NCBI GenBank assembly: GCA_937951485.1
Contig: CALEDJ010000058.1
Coordinates: forward strand, 23,294 to 87,293
Reading direction: 5' to 3'
DNA length: 64,000 bases
From: an uncultured bacterium
GTDB lineage: Bacteria > Hydrogenedentota > Hydrogenedentia > Hydrogenedentales > CAILVY01
The first letter of the stretch is position 1, and every line of letters begins with the position of its first letter. Made by a program: the position numbers and the translations under genes. Of the stretch, positions 36,210-46,851 are shown in pieces. Under the pieces are notes generated by a model that worked only from the letters and a program-made list of their open reading frames with translations, made no database searches and had not been told where the DNA came from.

Positions 36210-37643
36210 TTATTTCCTGCGCCGGTAGGCCAGTGCGCCGGCCCCGGCAATCACGCCGACCAGCAGTCCAAGGCCGATGGCCCCTGCGGCGGGCATCTTC
36301 TCACCACTGCCGCTCTGGAAAGGATTCAGCACCGCTTCAACGTATTGGGCTCGTGTGCGACCCGCGTTTATCGTGTTGTCGTATTCAACCAGATTTGTAA
36401 ACGTGTCGCCATCGGGGTCGCCGGCGGCCGATAAAGGTTCACCTACTGTCGTCAGGGTGGTGTAGGCGCCTGTCAGACCGGCCCCCGCCAGGGCGGCGCG
36501 CAACGTGCTGCTGATGGTCGCAAAGCCTGCAAGCACATGTTCATAGGCTGCCATCCCGAATGGAACATATAATGGCTCGGCGCGGACAATTGCCAGATTG
36601 GCCTCAAAGGTGCACACCGCATCATGCGACAGCGGGTGGTTGCGGTTGCAGATGATCTCTGCAAGCACCGCCAGTTCCCAACTGTCCGGAATACCGGAAC
36701 CGTCCACATCGTGGGTATCCCAATTCCACCCGAACAGCCCATAGAAGAACGCGCCTTCGGCATCAAAATTGGGGCAAGGCTGCAACAAATCACCACTGCA
36801 GGGTTCGCCTTCCCCTTCGCCTTCCCCTTCGCCCTCCCCTTCGCCCTCCCCTTCTCCTTCGCCTTCCCCTTCGCCTCCGCCCTGGTTCACATCGGGGACA
36901 CCATCGCCGGTAATCACCACTGCGTAAATGACATCCCAAGGCCCGCGCACGCTCCACATTGGATAGTCATCTCCGGCATCTGCCGCAATAAGCGCCAAGG
37001 TTGCAGCAGACAATGGGTTGCCATAGGGTCCGGGATAATATGTCCACGCACCGCCATTGACACGATACTCAACAGCGACCGAGCCATCCCCGCCCTTTGT
37101 CGAACGCGTCTCGAACAAATCACCAGGGCTGAGTGCAATCGGAACGTTGCCACCAATAACACCGTTATTGTCGCTTGCCAGCACCCACGTACCCCCGCCG
37201 ATATCCTCACGGTATTCGATCCCCGCAATCGCCAGTTGTCCTCCGCCTGAACCCGGCGTGGCATCCATGTCAATCCCGAGATAAAAGCGCTTGCGTTGGA
37301 GCGTGGGTGGGTCTCCGCCAAGGTAGTTGCCATCTGTCGGGACGATACAGCCGCCCTGCACCACATATCCATTTGGTTGCTGTGTGGCATCCGGAATGGC
37401 CATGTGTGTCACGCCACCGTCCAGGGTGAAGACGCCCTTGACGCGACCCGCATTCTGGATTTCGGTGCGCCAGGTTCCATCCCCATTCGGAACCCAGTTG
37501 AAATAGTCCGGCGGCGTCGGAACATTAACAACGCCTACCATGATCCCTGTTTCTCCGGGGAGGCCGGAGTAAACAGCCGTTCCGCCCCACGATGCGCCGG
37601 CGATGACAAGCATGCCTGCCAGAATCGTCAGTGTCTGCCTCAT
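36210..37643 (-). CDS. Secreted protein with (GE)n linker and C-terminal TM-RRRK sorting tail
   Basis: 477 aa from ATG 37643 (GAAGGAGACGGTATT upstream). Signal peptide MRQTLTILAGMLVIAGASWGG. Residues about 25-270 are a beta-rich domain of unknown family (VYSGLPGETGIMVG, KRFYLGIDMDATPG, YRVNGGAWTYYPGPYG). A GEGEGE linker of about 24 residues follows, encoded by a 6-bp tandem repeat. A calcium-loop-like DTHDVDGSGIPDSWEL segment and GDPDGDTFTNLVEY, both EF-hand/thrombospondin-3-like, come next. The tail MPAAGAIGLGLLVGVIAGAGALAYRRRK is a small-residue motif, a helix and basic residues, the layout of PEP-CTERM-like sorting signals. No sortase partner is in the window. Confidence 0.82.
   Translation of the reverse strand: MRQTLTILAGMLVIAGASWGGTAVYSGLPGETGIMVGVVNVPTPPDYFNWVPNGDGTWRTEIQNAGRVKGVFTLDGGVTHMAIPDATQQPNGYVVQGGCIVPTDGNYLGGDPPTLQRKRFYLGIDMDATPGSGGGQLAIAGIEYREDIGGGTWVLASDNNGVIGGNVPIALSPGDLFETRSTKGGDGSVAVEYRVNGGAWTYYPGPYGNPLSAATLALIAADAGDDYPMWSVRGPWDVIYAVVITGDGVPDVNQGGGEGEGEGEGEGEGEGEGEGEGEGEPCSGDLLQPCPNFDAEGAFFYGLFGWNWDTHDVDGSGIPDSWELAVLAEIICNRNHPLSHDAVCTFEANLAIVRAEPLYVPFGMAAYEHVLAGFATISSTLRAALAGAGLTGAYTTLTTVGEPLSAAGDPDGDTFTNLVEYDNTINAGRTRAQYVEAVLNPFQSGSGEKMPAAGAIGLGLLVGVIAGAGALAYRRRK
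36804..36880. repeat. Coding tandem repeat (6/12 bp) for the GE linker
   Basis: On the plus strand TTCGCC/CTCCCC hexamers alternate over about 75 bp. Read on the minus strand they encode alternating Gly-Glu. The interrupted pattern (CCTTCCCCTTCG versus CCCTCCCCTTCG) shows recent unit shuffling, so the length is probably variable between strains. Confidence 0.85.
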
Positions 37644-37970
37644 AATACCGTCTCCTTCGTTGGTGTTAAACGCCGGACAACAGGTTCTTGCCCCACTGTC
37701 CAATCAAACAACCTGCATTTCAGAATCATGATCTTGCGAAACCCAAATCGCAAGGCATAACCCCTCAGCACAAATACCCTTTGCACCCAGAAACCGCAAC
37801 CCATTGGGACTGCAGCTTCCCGATTGCGCCGACGTGACATCTGTTTCAATTGCACATATCTCTTCTTTATCACAAGCAATGATAATGCCAATCGTCGTGC
37901 CGCAACTATCATTTTTTCCAGCAAAGACTTAGCATAGGCAAGGTGCGGTGGCGGCGTGTCGCAGCATCAC

Positions 37971-38029
37971 AAGAGTGACTCAGAGGTGTCTCAAGAGTGT
38001 TGCAATCGCGACGGACTATGAAGTATAAT
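37971..38029 (+). promoter_or_regulatory. Sigma-70 promoter and repeated GAGWCA motif ahead of pseudopilin 1
   Basis: TTGCAA (38000-38005), 18 bases, then a perfect TATAAT (38024-38029), about 90 bp ahead of the pilin 1 ATG. Just upstream and touching the -35, the minus strand reads GAGACAC-N4-GAGTCAC, two half-sites one helical turn apart. The same GAGACAC-N4-GAGACA arrangement occurs ahead of pilin 2 (43040). The rest of the 474-bp gap 37644-38117 holds no gene. Confidence 0.6.
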
Positions 38030-38117
38030 TATCGCGAAAAAAGCACTTTGGGTCACACGGTAAGTGCAGCATTAAACGGGCAAACACGCGAGGCAGGCTG
38101 CTTTTTTTGAGGTCACA

Positions 38118-39167
<1,050 letters not shown>

Positions 39168-39232
39168 GCGGTCAGCGGCCCGTTGTGCAATCACGCGGCA
39201 GGATTTTCCTCCGGCCGCTATCGAAGGATGCC

Positions 39233-41269
39233 ATGGAAAAAATGCGCTTGGCGGAGGAAGATCAGGGGTGGCGTCGTCTGCTTGTCTATCTGCCGGTATC
39301 TGTTGTTCTCGTAGTGGGGCTGCTGTTCTCCGCGCTTCTCTATATCGATCTGCATCAAAGGCATGTCCAGCGCACACAATTGGGCTTCGAAGGCGACGTC
39401 AGCGCCTATATTCTGGCATTCGAACTCAAAGTGCAGGCCACCTTGCGGGAACTTGTCCCGATTGCCTTTCAAATCAGTGATTCACCGCCGCAATCTGCGG
39501 AACGATTCGCCGCAATGATGCAACCGTATTTCGCGCGCAATGTCGGCATTCAAGCCCTGCTGTGGGCGCCCGCCACGAAGAATCCCATTGGGGAATCGCA
39601 GACACGGCCGTTGTCATCGGCAGAGGACCCTCCCGGAGGCGGAACCAGACCACCAGGGGATGGCGCCGCGATGACGGCGGCCAGGGAAGAATGGCGTTTT
39701 CCCATCCAATACATCACGCCCGAAGGGCTGGGAGGGATGGTTGCCGGTTTCGATCTGGCGTCTGATCCCGATATCCAACGGGCGATATGGAACGCTGCGC
39801 GTCGCCGGGAAATGTTTCCTATCTCTGGCGCGGCTGCGTTGCGGCATGCGGCAGGAACCGGCAACGTTATGGGTATTATGCCGGTTTATGACGACTTGAC
39901 ATCGGATGCATTCTCCACCGAAGCGGTCGGCAATTTCCGCGGTGTCGTGGCAGGTATTTTTGATGTGGGGAAAATCCTGGACGCGGCGGTCAGACGAGTC
40001 AAACCCAGCGGGGTCAACATCCATATCTTCGATACATACGCGCCCTACGGTTTTCAGTTGCTTGCCGTTCGCCGCGACCCCACCAGCACCCTGCCGGCGG
40101 TTGATGTGCGCGAAGACGATATCATTGCATCCGGATACATCCATTTTCGGCACCTGATAGAATTTGGCACCCGACGCTGGACCGTCTTCTGCACGCCTAC
40201 AGGCGAGTATCTGGCGGCAACTCAGTCCTGGTGGCCGTGGGTGGGGGTGGCGGTTGTGCTCTATTTCACCGGCCTGCTCGCTCTGTATCTGATAAAGAAC
40301 ATTGGACGAACACGCGAAATCGAAGCCCTGGTGCGACGCCGCACTGCTGAATTGCGTTCGGCCAATGACCGGTTGCGCTGGGAAATCACTGAGCGCAAAC
40401 GCTTCGAACAGGAACGCGACGATCTCCTGCGTCTGCTCGAGGATTCCAACGCGTCGCTTGAACGGCTCAATCACCGGTTGGTCCGCAGCAATGAGGACTT
40501 GCAGGATTTTGCTTTTGTGGTGTCGCATGACTTGAAAGAGCCGCTGCGAAAAATCCGTGTGTTTGCAGAACGCCTCAAGAGCCGGAGCGAAGAAATGCCG
40601 GATGACCGCCGCGCGGAGTATCTGGAACTTATTCTGGATTCCACGAAACGCATGCAGAGCTTGATTGCCGCCATCCTCGATATCTCGCGGGTCGTAACGC
40701 ATGGCCAACCCTTCCGCATGGCCGATTTGGGCGCGGTGGCGCAGGAAGTGCTCGCCGATCTTGCCGTCCGCCTGGAAGAAACCGGTGGCCAGGTGATGGT
40801 TGCAGACCTTCCGGCCATCGAATGCGATCCCACGCAAATACGGCAGGTGCTGCAGAATCTGATAGATAATGCGCTCAAGTTCCACCGCCCGGGGGTGGCG
40901 CCCCAAATCACCGTAACCGGAGCGATCCTGAGTCCCGAAGAAGCCGCCACGATGGACGCCCTGTCAGACATGTGCCGAATAGAAGTGAGAGACAATGGTA
41001 TCGGATTCGATGAGAGCGCCTCCCAGAAGATATTTTCACTGTTCCAACGTCTTTACCCACAAGAGCCCATCGAAGGCAGCGGCATCGGCCTGGCTGTTTG
41101 CCGGAAAATCGTAGAACGGCACGGAGGAACCATCACGGTGTCCAGCACCCCCGGACAGGGCAGCATTTTCACCATACTGCTGCCCCTGCGACATGTCGCC
41201 GCGCAGCACTCCGATCTTCCGCTGGAACCCGCTCCGATGGCGGAGGCCGCTGGAAGCGAGGTGCACTGA
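39233..41269 (+). CDS. CHASE-type membrane sensor histidine kinase
   Basis: 678 aa from ATG 39233 (CGAAGGATGCC upstream). TM1 is LLVYLPVSVVLVVGLLFSALLYI. An extracytoplasmic domain of about 290 residues resembles CHASE (VGIQALLWAPA, PIQYITPEGLGGMVAGFDLASDP, FRGVVAGIFDVGKIL). TM2 is GVAVVLYFTGLLALYLI, followed by a coiled coil (ALVRRRTAELRSANDRLRWEITERKRFEQE). HisKA has the His in FVVSHDLKEPLRKIRVFAERL, and HATPase has QNLIDNALKFHRPG, RDNGIGFDE and EGSGIGLAVCRKIVERHGG. Stop and next start overlap by one base (TGATG). It signals to the adjacent NtrC-like regulator. Confidence 0.94.
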   Translation: MEKMRLAEEDQGWRRLLVYLPVSVVLVVGLLFSALLYIDLHQRHVQRTQLGFEGDVSAYILAFELKVQATLRELVPIAFQISDSPPQSAERFAAMMQPYFARNVGIQALLWAPATKNPIGESQTRPLSSAEDPPGGGTRPPGDGAAMTAAREEWRFPIQYITPEGLGGMVAGFDLASDPDIQRAIWNAARRREMFPISGAAALRHAAGTGNVMGIMPVYDDLTSDAFSTEAVGNFRGVVAGIFDVGKILDAAVRRVKPSGVNIHIFDTYAPYGFQLLAVRRDPTSTLPAVDVREDDIIASGYIHFRHLIEFGTRRWTVFCTPTGEYLAATQSWWPWVGVAVVLYFTGLLALYLIKNIGRTREIEALVRRRTAELRSANDRLRWEITERKRFEQERDDLLRLLEDSNASLERLNHRLVRSNEDLQDFAFVVSHDLKEPLRKIRVFAERLKSRSEEMPDDRRAEYLELILDSTKRMQSLIAAILDISRVVTHGQPFRMADLGAVAQEVLADLAVRLEETGGQVMVADLPAIECDPTQIRQVLQNLIDNALKFHRPGVAPQITVTGAILSPEEAATMDALSDMCRIEVRDNGIGFDESASQKIFSLFQRLYPQEPIEGSGIGLAVCRKIVERHGGTITVSSTPGQGSIFTILLPLRHVAAQHSDLPLEPAPMAEAAGSEVH

Positions 41270-42981
41270 TGGAAACAAAGCACATCCATGTCCTGCTGGT
41301 GGACGATCAGCGAGCCGATTATGTCATTACCAGGGATTTGCTTGAAGAAAGCCCGCTGCGTGGCTGCACGCTCGATTGGAGCCCCGACTATGACAAGAGC
41401 CTCGAGGCATGCCTTTCGGGAAAATATGACGTGGTCCTGCTCGATTACATGTTGAACGGCCATACCGGCCTGGAGTTTTTGAGCAAAGCGCGCGCCGCAG
41501 GCGTCAAGACGCCGTTCATCATGCTCACCGCCTACGGTGAACGCGATCTGGACATCAACGCCATGAAGGCAGGCGTGGCGGAGTTTCTGATCAAAGCCGA
41601 ACTCAGCGCACCCCTTCTGGAAAGAACCATTCGCTACGCCATCAAGCATGATCAGATGCGCCGGCAGATAGAGCGCAGCCGTGATGACATGCTGTCCATT
41701 CTCGACGGACTTCGGATTGGCACAGCCATGTCGGACGAGGCAGGGAGAATCACCTTTGTAAGCCGCACTTTCGAACACCTGATCGGTCGCAGCCACACAC
41801 GCCTGGTGGGGCGCCCGTGGCAGGAGTTGTTTCCGGTAACCAAGGCGGAAACCGCTCCCATCCGGGGAATGATGGACCGTGCCCCCAGTCAACGCGCCAA
41901 AATCCAACTGGAGTGGGACCTTCCCACGGGGCAACACTATTGTGTCGAGGTGGAAATTCAAGACGATCCCCGCAGCGAAGATCGAAAAATCTTTGTAGTG
42001 TATGACATCTCAGATGTACACGGCCTGCGCCGTATGCTCGACGAAAAAGCGCGTTTTCGCGACATCATCGGGCGAAGTGAGGCGATGCGCCTGGTCTATC
42101 GGCAAATCGAAGAACTTGCCCGCTTTGACTCCACCGTGCTCATCGAGGGGGAGACCGGTACCGGCAAGGAACTGGTGGCGCGGGCCATTCATTTCTCCAG
42201 CCACCGAAAAGACAACCCGTTCATCGCCGTAAACTGCGCCGGCCTGACGGATTCCCTCCTTGCCAGCCAACTGTTCGGACATCGCCGGGGGGCCTTCACC
42301 GGCGCGGTAGAGGATCACAAAGGCTTTTTTGAAGCCGCCCAGGGGGGAACAGTTTTTCTGGATGAAATTGCCGACATCCCCATGAATGTCCAAAAATCCC
42401 TTTTGAGAGTGCTGCAGGAAAAAGAAGTCGTGCGCGTGGGAGAAGCCATTCCACGCAAGATAGACGTGCGGGTGCTCGTGGCTACCAATCAGGACCTCGC
42501 GATACTTGTAAACGAGTCTCGGTTGCGTCCGGACCTTCTCTACCGCATTCGGGTGGCGCGCATCGCCCTGCCGCCTTTGCGTTCCCGTCGCGAAGACATC
42601 CCCCTGCTCGTTGACTGGTTCCTCCGTCAATTCCGCGCCAGAACGGACAAGGTGGTCGAAGCCGTGGACAGCGCCGCCATGCGCACCCTGATGGAATACG
42701 ATTGGCCCGGCAACGTCAGGGAACTTCAAAACGCAATCGAGGCGGCAGCCATCGCCTGTCGCGGTCGGGTTATCGAGCATGCCGATATGCCCCCCGAAAT
42801 CCTTCGTTCCGAATCGCCCGTGGAAATGACCGATTATTGGGAGCGTGAGCGCGCCAATCTCCAGCAGGCGCTGGCCTACACCGGCGGCAATCGCGCCAAG
42901 GCCGCCCGGATGCTCGGCATCAGCCGCGCCACCCTCTACCGCAGACTCGCCGCATTGGAAGCACAGGACAACACCTCGTGA
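41269..42981 (+). CDS. NtrC-like response regulator, sigma-54 activator (receiver-PAS-AAA+-Fis HTH)
   Basis: 570 aa. Receiver (residues 6-125): HVLLVDDQRADYV, phospho-acceptor Asp in VVLLDYML, and K in FLIKAEL. PAS-like region at about 140-250 (MLSILDGLRIGTAMSDEAG). Sigma-54 AAA+ at about 258-490: Walker A EGETGTGKE, the sigma-54 contact loop GAFTGA, Walker B GGTVFLDEIAD and R-finger RPDLLYRI. Fis-type HTH near the end: GNRAKAARMLGISRATLYRRLA. It remodels RNA polymerase-sigma-54 closed complexes. It is translationally coupled to the kinase and precedes pilin 2, whose promoter is of the sigma-54 type. Confidence 0.97.
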   Translation: METKHIHVLLVDDQRADYVITRDLLEESPLRGCTLDWSPDYDKSLEACLSGKYDVVLLDYMLNGHTGLEFLSKARAAGVKTPFIMLTAYGERDLDINAMKAGVAEFLIKAELSAPLLERTIRYAIKHDQMRRQIERSRDDMLSILDGLRIGTAMSDEAGRITFVSRTFEHLIGRSHTRLVGRPWQELFPVTKAETAPIRGMMDRAPSQRAKIQLEWDLPTGQHYCVEVEIQDDPRSEDRKIFVVYDISDVHGLRRMLDEKARFRDIIGRSEAMRLVYRQIEELARFDSTVLIEGETGTGKELVARAIHFSSHRKDNPFIAVNCAGLTDSLLASQLFGHRRGAFTGAVEDHKGFFEAAQGGTVFLDEIADIPMNVQKSLLRVLQEKEVVRVGEAIPRKIDVRVLVATNQDLAILVNESRLRPDLLYRIRVARIALPPLRSRREDIPLLVDWFLRQFRARTDKVVEAVDSAAMRTLMEYDWPGNVRELQNAIEAAAIACRGRVIEHADMPPEILRSESPVEMTDYWERERANLQQALAYTGGNRAKAARMLGISRATLYRRLAALEAQDNTS

Positions 42982-43036
42982 TCGTGCCTGAAACAGTGCA
43001 TTGGTCTCGCTCCCCGGATTGTACCATCTCACCCCA

Positions 43037-43059
43037 GGAGAGACACTTTTGAGACAACC
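43037..43059 (+). promoter_or_regulatory. Candidate activator-binding motif upstream of pilin 2
   Basis: GAGACACTTTTGAGACA contains two GAGACA half-sites 11 bases apart. The core ACACTYTTGAGACA also occurs, inverted, at 37986-38001 ahead of pilin 1. It lies about 117 bp upstream of the sigma-54 promoter, a normal distance for an enhancer site. Confidence 0.5.
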
Positions 43060-43153
43060 ACAACACACTCTCCGGATTAACGCATTGCATCACAGAGGAC
43101 AAACTGGAAAAATAACTCCTTGATACATAATGACTTAGCAAAATATCTCATGT

Positions 43154-43169
43154 TGGCATCTCAATTGCA
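43154..43169 (+). promoter_or_regulatory. Sigma-54 (-24/-12) promoter of pseudopilin 2
   Basis: TGGCATCTCAATTGCA matches TGGCACG-N4-TTGCA with the invariant GG and GC separated by exactly 10 bases. The predicted start is near 43180, 41 bases before the pilin 2 ATG. An NtrC-type activator is encoded immediately upstream. Confidence 0.85.
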
Positions 43170-43220
43170 TTGCTTGGATGCGACGGGGTGAAAAATTTAA
43201 TAACTCAAGGAGTAGACACA

Positions 43221-44216
43221 ATGAAAAGTCGGAAATGCGGATTCACATTGATTGAACTGTTGGTTGTCATTGCCATCATCGGCATCCTGGCGGCAATACT
43301 TCTTCCGGCACTTGCGCGGGCGCGCGAAGCGGCGCGCCGATCCTCCTGCCAGAACAATCTCAAGCAATGGGGGTTGGTTTTCAAGATGTATGCCAATGAA
43401 TCTCCAGGGGGCGCATTTCCGCCGAGTCAATATTGGCATCTGAATGGCACCCCGACCCTTCTGGGGGTGCGCGGTTTGTCGCTGTATCCTGAATATTGGA
43501 CCGATCCGAATATCGCACTGTGTCCATCCGATCCCCGGATAACGGACTTTATTGATTTGGCGGGCAAAAGTTTGTCGGAGTGGGTCAGCGATGCAGTCGC
43601 CTTGGGCGCGTCTCAGCGGTGTCTGGACTGCATTTTGTCGCTTCCGGTCTCGTATGCCTACACCGCGTATGCGGTCAACAGCAGTTCGTGGCTGAAGAAT
43701 CTTATCTTTTCCCGTTTCAAAGTCGCCATGCAGAATCAGGTTGCAGGCAACTACGAGACGGTCGCCGCCGCCCAACTGCAGGCGGAAGGATGTCCCCGAA
43801 GGGCGTTCACCGCCTATGGCGATCTGGGCCATAAAGACATTCCGGAATCCCAGCAAGACGCCTCCGGGCAACCGAACGACGACGGGCGGCCCATGACCGG
43901 TTCGATTATGCGGCTGCGCGAGGGAATCGAACGCTTTTTCATTACTGATATCAACAATCCTGCCGGGGCTACCGTCGCCCAGAGCACATTGCCTATCATG
44001 TTGGACGCATGGGCGGACCGGGGCATGTTTTCAGATTTCGGCGACAATGCAGTGACTCGTTTTAACCATATTCCCGGCGGCTGCAATGTGCTGTACATGG
44101 ACGGACACGTAGAGTTCCTGCGTCTGCATTCACAATTCCCCGTAGCCAACTCGCCGCAAGGCACGTATGGGGCGGACCTCTCCACAGTCATGTCCGCGAC
44201 GGCCGGGACCAGTTGA
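43221..44216 (+). CDS. Pseudopilin-like protein 2
   Basis: 331 aa from ATG 43221 (CAAGGAGTAGACACA upstream). Short leader MKSRKCG then [43 protein letters not shown], a classic prepilin signature. The middle is closely related to pilin 1 ([29 protein letters not shown]). The C-terminal motif [20 protein letters not shown] carries H-X9-DG. Unlike pilin 1 it has a sigma-54 promoter and strong ribosome site, so it may be the inducible major subunit. A terminator hairpin separates it from pilin 3. Confidence 0.94.
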   Translation: MKSRKCGFTLIELLVVIAIIGILAAILLPALARAREAARRSSCQNNLKQWGLVFKMYANESPGGAFPPSQYWHLNGTPTLLGVRGLSLYPEYWTDPNIALCPSDPRITDFIDLAGKSLSEWVSDAVALGASQRCLDCILSLPVSYAYTAYAVNSSSWLKNLIFSRFKVAMQNQVAGNYETVAAAQLQAEGCPRRAFTAYGDLGHKDIPESQQDASGQPNDDGRPMTGSIMRLREGIERFFITDINNPAGATVAQSTLPIMLDAWADRGMFSDFGDNAVTRFNHIPGGCNVLYMDGHVEFLRLHSQFPVANSPQGTYGADLSTVMSATAGTS

Positions 44217-44260
44217 GAACAGTTCGATCGTCGAAGCAAAGACGGCGAAAGCAGCACGGA

Positions 44261-44290
44261 AGCCCGGCCCGCACAGCGGGTCGGGCTTTG
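44261..44290 (+). terminator. Terminator hairpin between pilin 2 and pilin 3
   Basis: AGCCCGGCCCGC and GCGGGTCGGGCT pair with one mismatch around a 3-base loop, followed by TTTGGCCTGTTTG. It should reduce read-through from pilin 2 into pilin 3. Confidence 0.7.
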
Positions 44291-44355
44291 GCCTGTTTGT
44301 CCAAAATCAACAGAACACAGTGAATACTATGGGGAACATACCTGGGAGCGGGGCC

Positions 44356-45423
44356 ATGAGCAAAGGTCAGGGATTCACGCTGATTGAGCTTCTAGTTGTC
44401 GTTGCGATTATCGGAATTCTTGCGGCAATATTGCTGCCCGCCCTGTCGCGGGCGCGCGAAGCCGCGCGGCGGTCTTCATGTCAGAACAACCTGAAACAAT
44501 GGGGGCTTATTTTCAAAATGTATTCCGGGGAAAATCGGGACCTGTTCCCTGGAGGCGCTCAGGCCGGAAATACGGTGCTCGAAATGGGGCTGAACGGCGC
44601 AAGTCTCTACCCCGAATACTGGACAGACCCATCCATTGCCATTTGCCCATCGGATTCCCATGGCGACCCCGTGGCCACCAATCTGGAGGGCACGACTACC
44701 GTTGAGGCTTATACGAAGGCTCTGCAAACGGCCGCAAGCCGCCGTGACGGCAGCCTCTTTGGCGAGGTCTGTTTCATGGGGCTGAGTTCCGTGCCGATTT
44801 CCTACTTCTATGTACCGTATGCCACCCGGTCGGCATGCCAATTGACCGACGTCATCGCCTCGAAACTGAACTGGGCGATTGCAATAGTAACGAATCCGTC
44901 AGCGTTGCCGCCGGGTTTTCCGCCCCTGGGGCAATTCACGGAAAGCCAGTTGGAGCCTTACGGCTGTGAGGCGGGTTTCCAGTATGCCCCGGGGCTGTTT
45001 CAGGGAGACATGCCCATCCTGCCCGCCAGCGCGGGTTCTTCCGGCGTGGACGACAACGGCGTGCCCATGCCCTCGCGATACTATTTTTTGCGTGAGGGCA
45101 TCGAGCGGTTCCTGATCACGGATATCAATGACCCCGCCGCAAGCGCCCGGGCGCAGAGCGAAATCCCGGTGATGCTGGACGTATGGGCGAATGCGGGGGT
45201 GCTGGGTGCTGGGATTGCGCTGTTCAACCACGCGCCCGGCGGGAGCAATGTGCTGTACATGGACGGGCATGTGACGTTTGTTCGCTACAACACCGTGTTC
45301 CCGGTGGCCAATCAGCCGGTCGAGGTCAACGGACTTCCCACCTACAAGGCGACGGGGCCGATATTCGGTTCGGCCGCCGTGCTGCTGAGCGAAGCGCTGT
45401 TTCTTGCCGGCGGCGGCGGGTGA
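44356..45423 (+). CDS. Pseudopilin-like protein 3
   Basis: 355 aa from ATG 44356 (GGGAGCGGGGCC upstream; ATG 44329 is in frame without a ribosome site). Leader MSKGQG then [43 protein letters not shown]. The middle shares [18 protein letters not shown] with its paralogues but has its own insert. The C-terminal motif is [21 protein letters not shown] Gly-rich end (LFLAGGGG) follows. It is the third paralogue of the locus, probably arising by tandem duplication of pilin 2, and its stop is 4 bp from the stop of the convergent gene. Confidence 0.93.
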   Translation: MSKGQGFTLIELLVVVAIIGILAAILLPALSRAREAARRSSCQNNLKQWGLIFKMYSGENRDLFPGGAQAGNTVLEMGLNGASLYPEYWTDPSIAICPSDSHGDPVATNLEGTTTVEAYTKALQTAASRRDGSLFGEVCFMGLSSVPISYFYVPYATRSACQLTDVIASKLNWAIAIVTNPSALPPGFPPLGQFTESQLEPYGCEAGFQYAPGLFQGDMPILPASAGSSGVDDNGVPMPSRYYFLREGIERFLITDINDPAASARAQSEIPVMLDVWANAGVLGAGIALFNHAPGGSNVLYMDGHVTFVRYNTVFPVANQPVEVNGLPTYKATGPIFGSAAVLLSEALFLAGGGG

Positions 45424-45427
45424 CGCG

Positions 45428-46822
45428 TTATGGAGCCGGTATTACACCCGCAACGCGGCCCATCCAATACGGCAGAAACAGGTCAATGCCGGGGAATTCA
45501 AAAGGCAAATCCCACGATCCATGGCTGACGCACGGAGACCGCTGCCACATGAAATCGGTGGGCACCCGCTCGCGCGGCAACTGCGCGTATCGGGTGTAGT
45601 CGTCGTGCTCCAGTTCGATGCCGGGCACCTGCCTGAGATCGACCGCACGGCCGAATTTCGGCGGGTCGGGGAAATCAATGAGCAATCCCTCGATGGCGGC
45701 GCGGGCCTTGGGATGCTCGTTGTCGCCAGTGGCGAGCACAAAAATTGCCGCAAAATGCGCGTTGAGATGCGGCGCCACCGCCTCGTGCATCCGGCGCATC
45801 ACCGCGAGAAGCGCTTCCTTCCGGTCCGGGTCCCGTTCCAGCACGCACAGGGTGAACATGCGGATGAAGTTCAGGTTGTTGGCGAAATACTCCCTGTATC
45901 GGATGTCATAGACCCGGCCGCCGCGGTCGGAAAGTCTCCTGCAGAGGTCGGCATAGGGTGCTTCCAGATGGGCGTATTGCCCGGGACATGCGCTGAGGAT
46001 AAGGCGCATCCAAGCCATCTTGAAGAAATCGTTACCCCTTGTGCGGTTGCCTTTGCCGTCCAGAATGTCCCAATCGTCGGCAATAAGCCGGTCGGCCACG
46101 GCGGAGACAATCGTCGCGATGCGCCCCCGGACCTCGTCATCCTCCACATATTTCAAGGCGGCGGCCAACCCGTACTGCGTGCCGTCGTAGATGTCCCTCG
46201 AACTGTAGCCGAGCCAGACCAGTTCTTCATACGGCGGCGCGCCGCGGTAGGCGCGCAGGCCCAGTCCGGGCCTTTCCGGGTCTTCGCCGCGCCCGTAAAC
46301 GCTGTAGTAGCCCTGATATCCGGGATCAGTGGCCGGCCCTGCATACCGCGCGATATAGCCCCGCCGCCCGCTGACGGTGATCAGCAAATCAAACTTGTCC
46401 AATACGCCCACGATGCGCTGACGCAGTTCCGGCCCGGGTTCCACGTGGTGGCGCATGGCGAGCGCCGCCAGGTAATGCCCTGTCCATGTGGCGCTGTCGC
46501 CCAGGCCTTCCAGGCGATAGACCGACGTGCGGTCGTAGTCATGCCACCACACATCCGCACTCAGGCCGTGCGGAAGATGATAGCGATGATACGCGTCAAG
46601 ATAGGCCTCGGCCTTCGCATGCAGGGCGCGGGCCTGTGCCGCATTCATTGCCGGCCAGTCGAAAGCCGTATCGCGCGCCATGGCGCGGAGCGCCTCCTCC
46701 TGCTGCGACGACAATCCCGTCGTCTCCTCGGCTGATGCAGCATTGGAAACCGTCATGAAGGCGAAAATTCCCAACCAATGGGCGGCGATTATCGGAAGAA
46801 GTTGAATTTTTTGCACTACCAT
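45428..46822 (-). CDS. Secreted hypothetical protein, probable alpha/alpha-barrel
   Basis: 464 aa, not assigned to a named family. N-terminal signal peptide with a hydrophobic core (LLPIIAAHWLGIFAFMTVSNAASA). The mature part is helix-rich with repeated aromatic and acidic motifs (ADVWWHDYDRTSVYRLEGLGDSATWTGHYLAALAM, GNDFFKMAWMRLILSA, NNLNFIRMFTLCVLERD), resembling (alpha/alpha)6 toroid enzymes or lyases. AAAGGAACATGCCAA precedes the ATG. It may act on polysaccharide in the periplasm; no catalytic residues can be named. MITE copy 2 lies directly upstream. Confidence 0.65.
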   Translation of the reverse strand: MVVQKIQLLPIIAAHWLGIFAFMTVSNAASAEETTGLSSQQEEALRAMARDTAFDWPAMNAAQARALHAKAEAYLDAYHRYHLPHGLSADVWWHDYDRTSVYRLEGLGDSATWTGHYLAALAMRHHVEPGPELRQRIVGVLDKFDLLITVSGRRGYIARYAGPATDPGYQGYYSVYGRGEDPERPGLGLRAYRGAPPYEELVWLGYSSRDIYDGTQYGLAAALKYVEDDEVRGRIATIVSAVADRLIADDWDILDGKGNRTRGNDFFKMAWMRLILSACPGQYAHLEAPYADLCRRLSDRGGRVYDIRYREYFANNLNFIRMFTLCVLERDPDRKEALLAVMRRMHEAVAPHLNAHFAAIFVLATGDNEHPKARAAIEGLLIDFPDPPKFGRAVDLRQVPGIELEHDDYTRYAQLPRERVPTDFMWQRSPCVSHGSWDLPFEFPGIDLFLPYWMGRVAGVIPAP

Positions 46823-46851
46823 TTGGCATGTTCCTTTCCTGCACTGATGGT

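Noticed and set aside
38001-38117. Sigma-54 promoter for pilin 1
   Set aside because: No GG-N10-GC element with TTGC was found; the region instead has a good TTGCAA-N18-TATAAT sigma-70 promoter.
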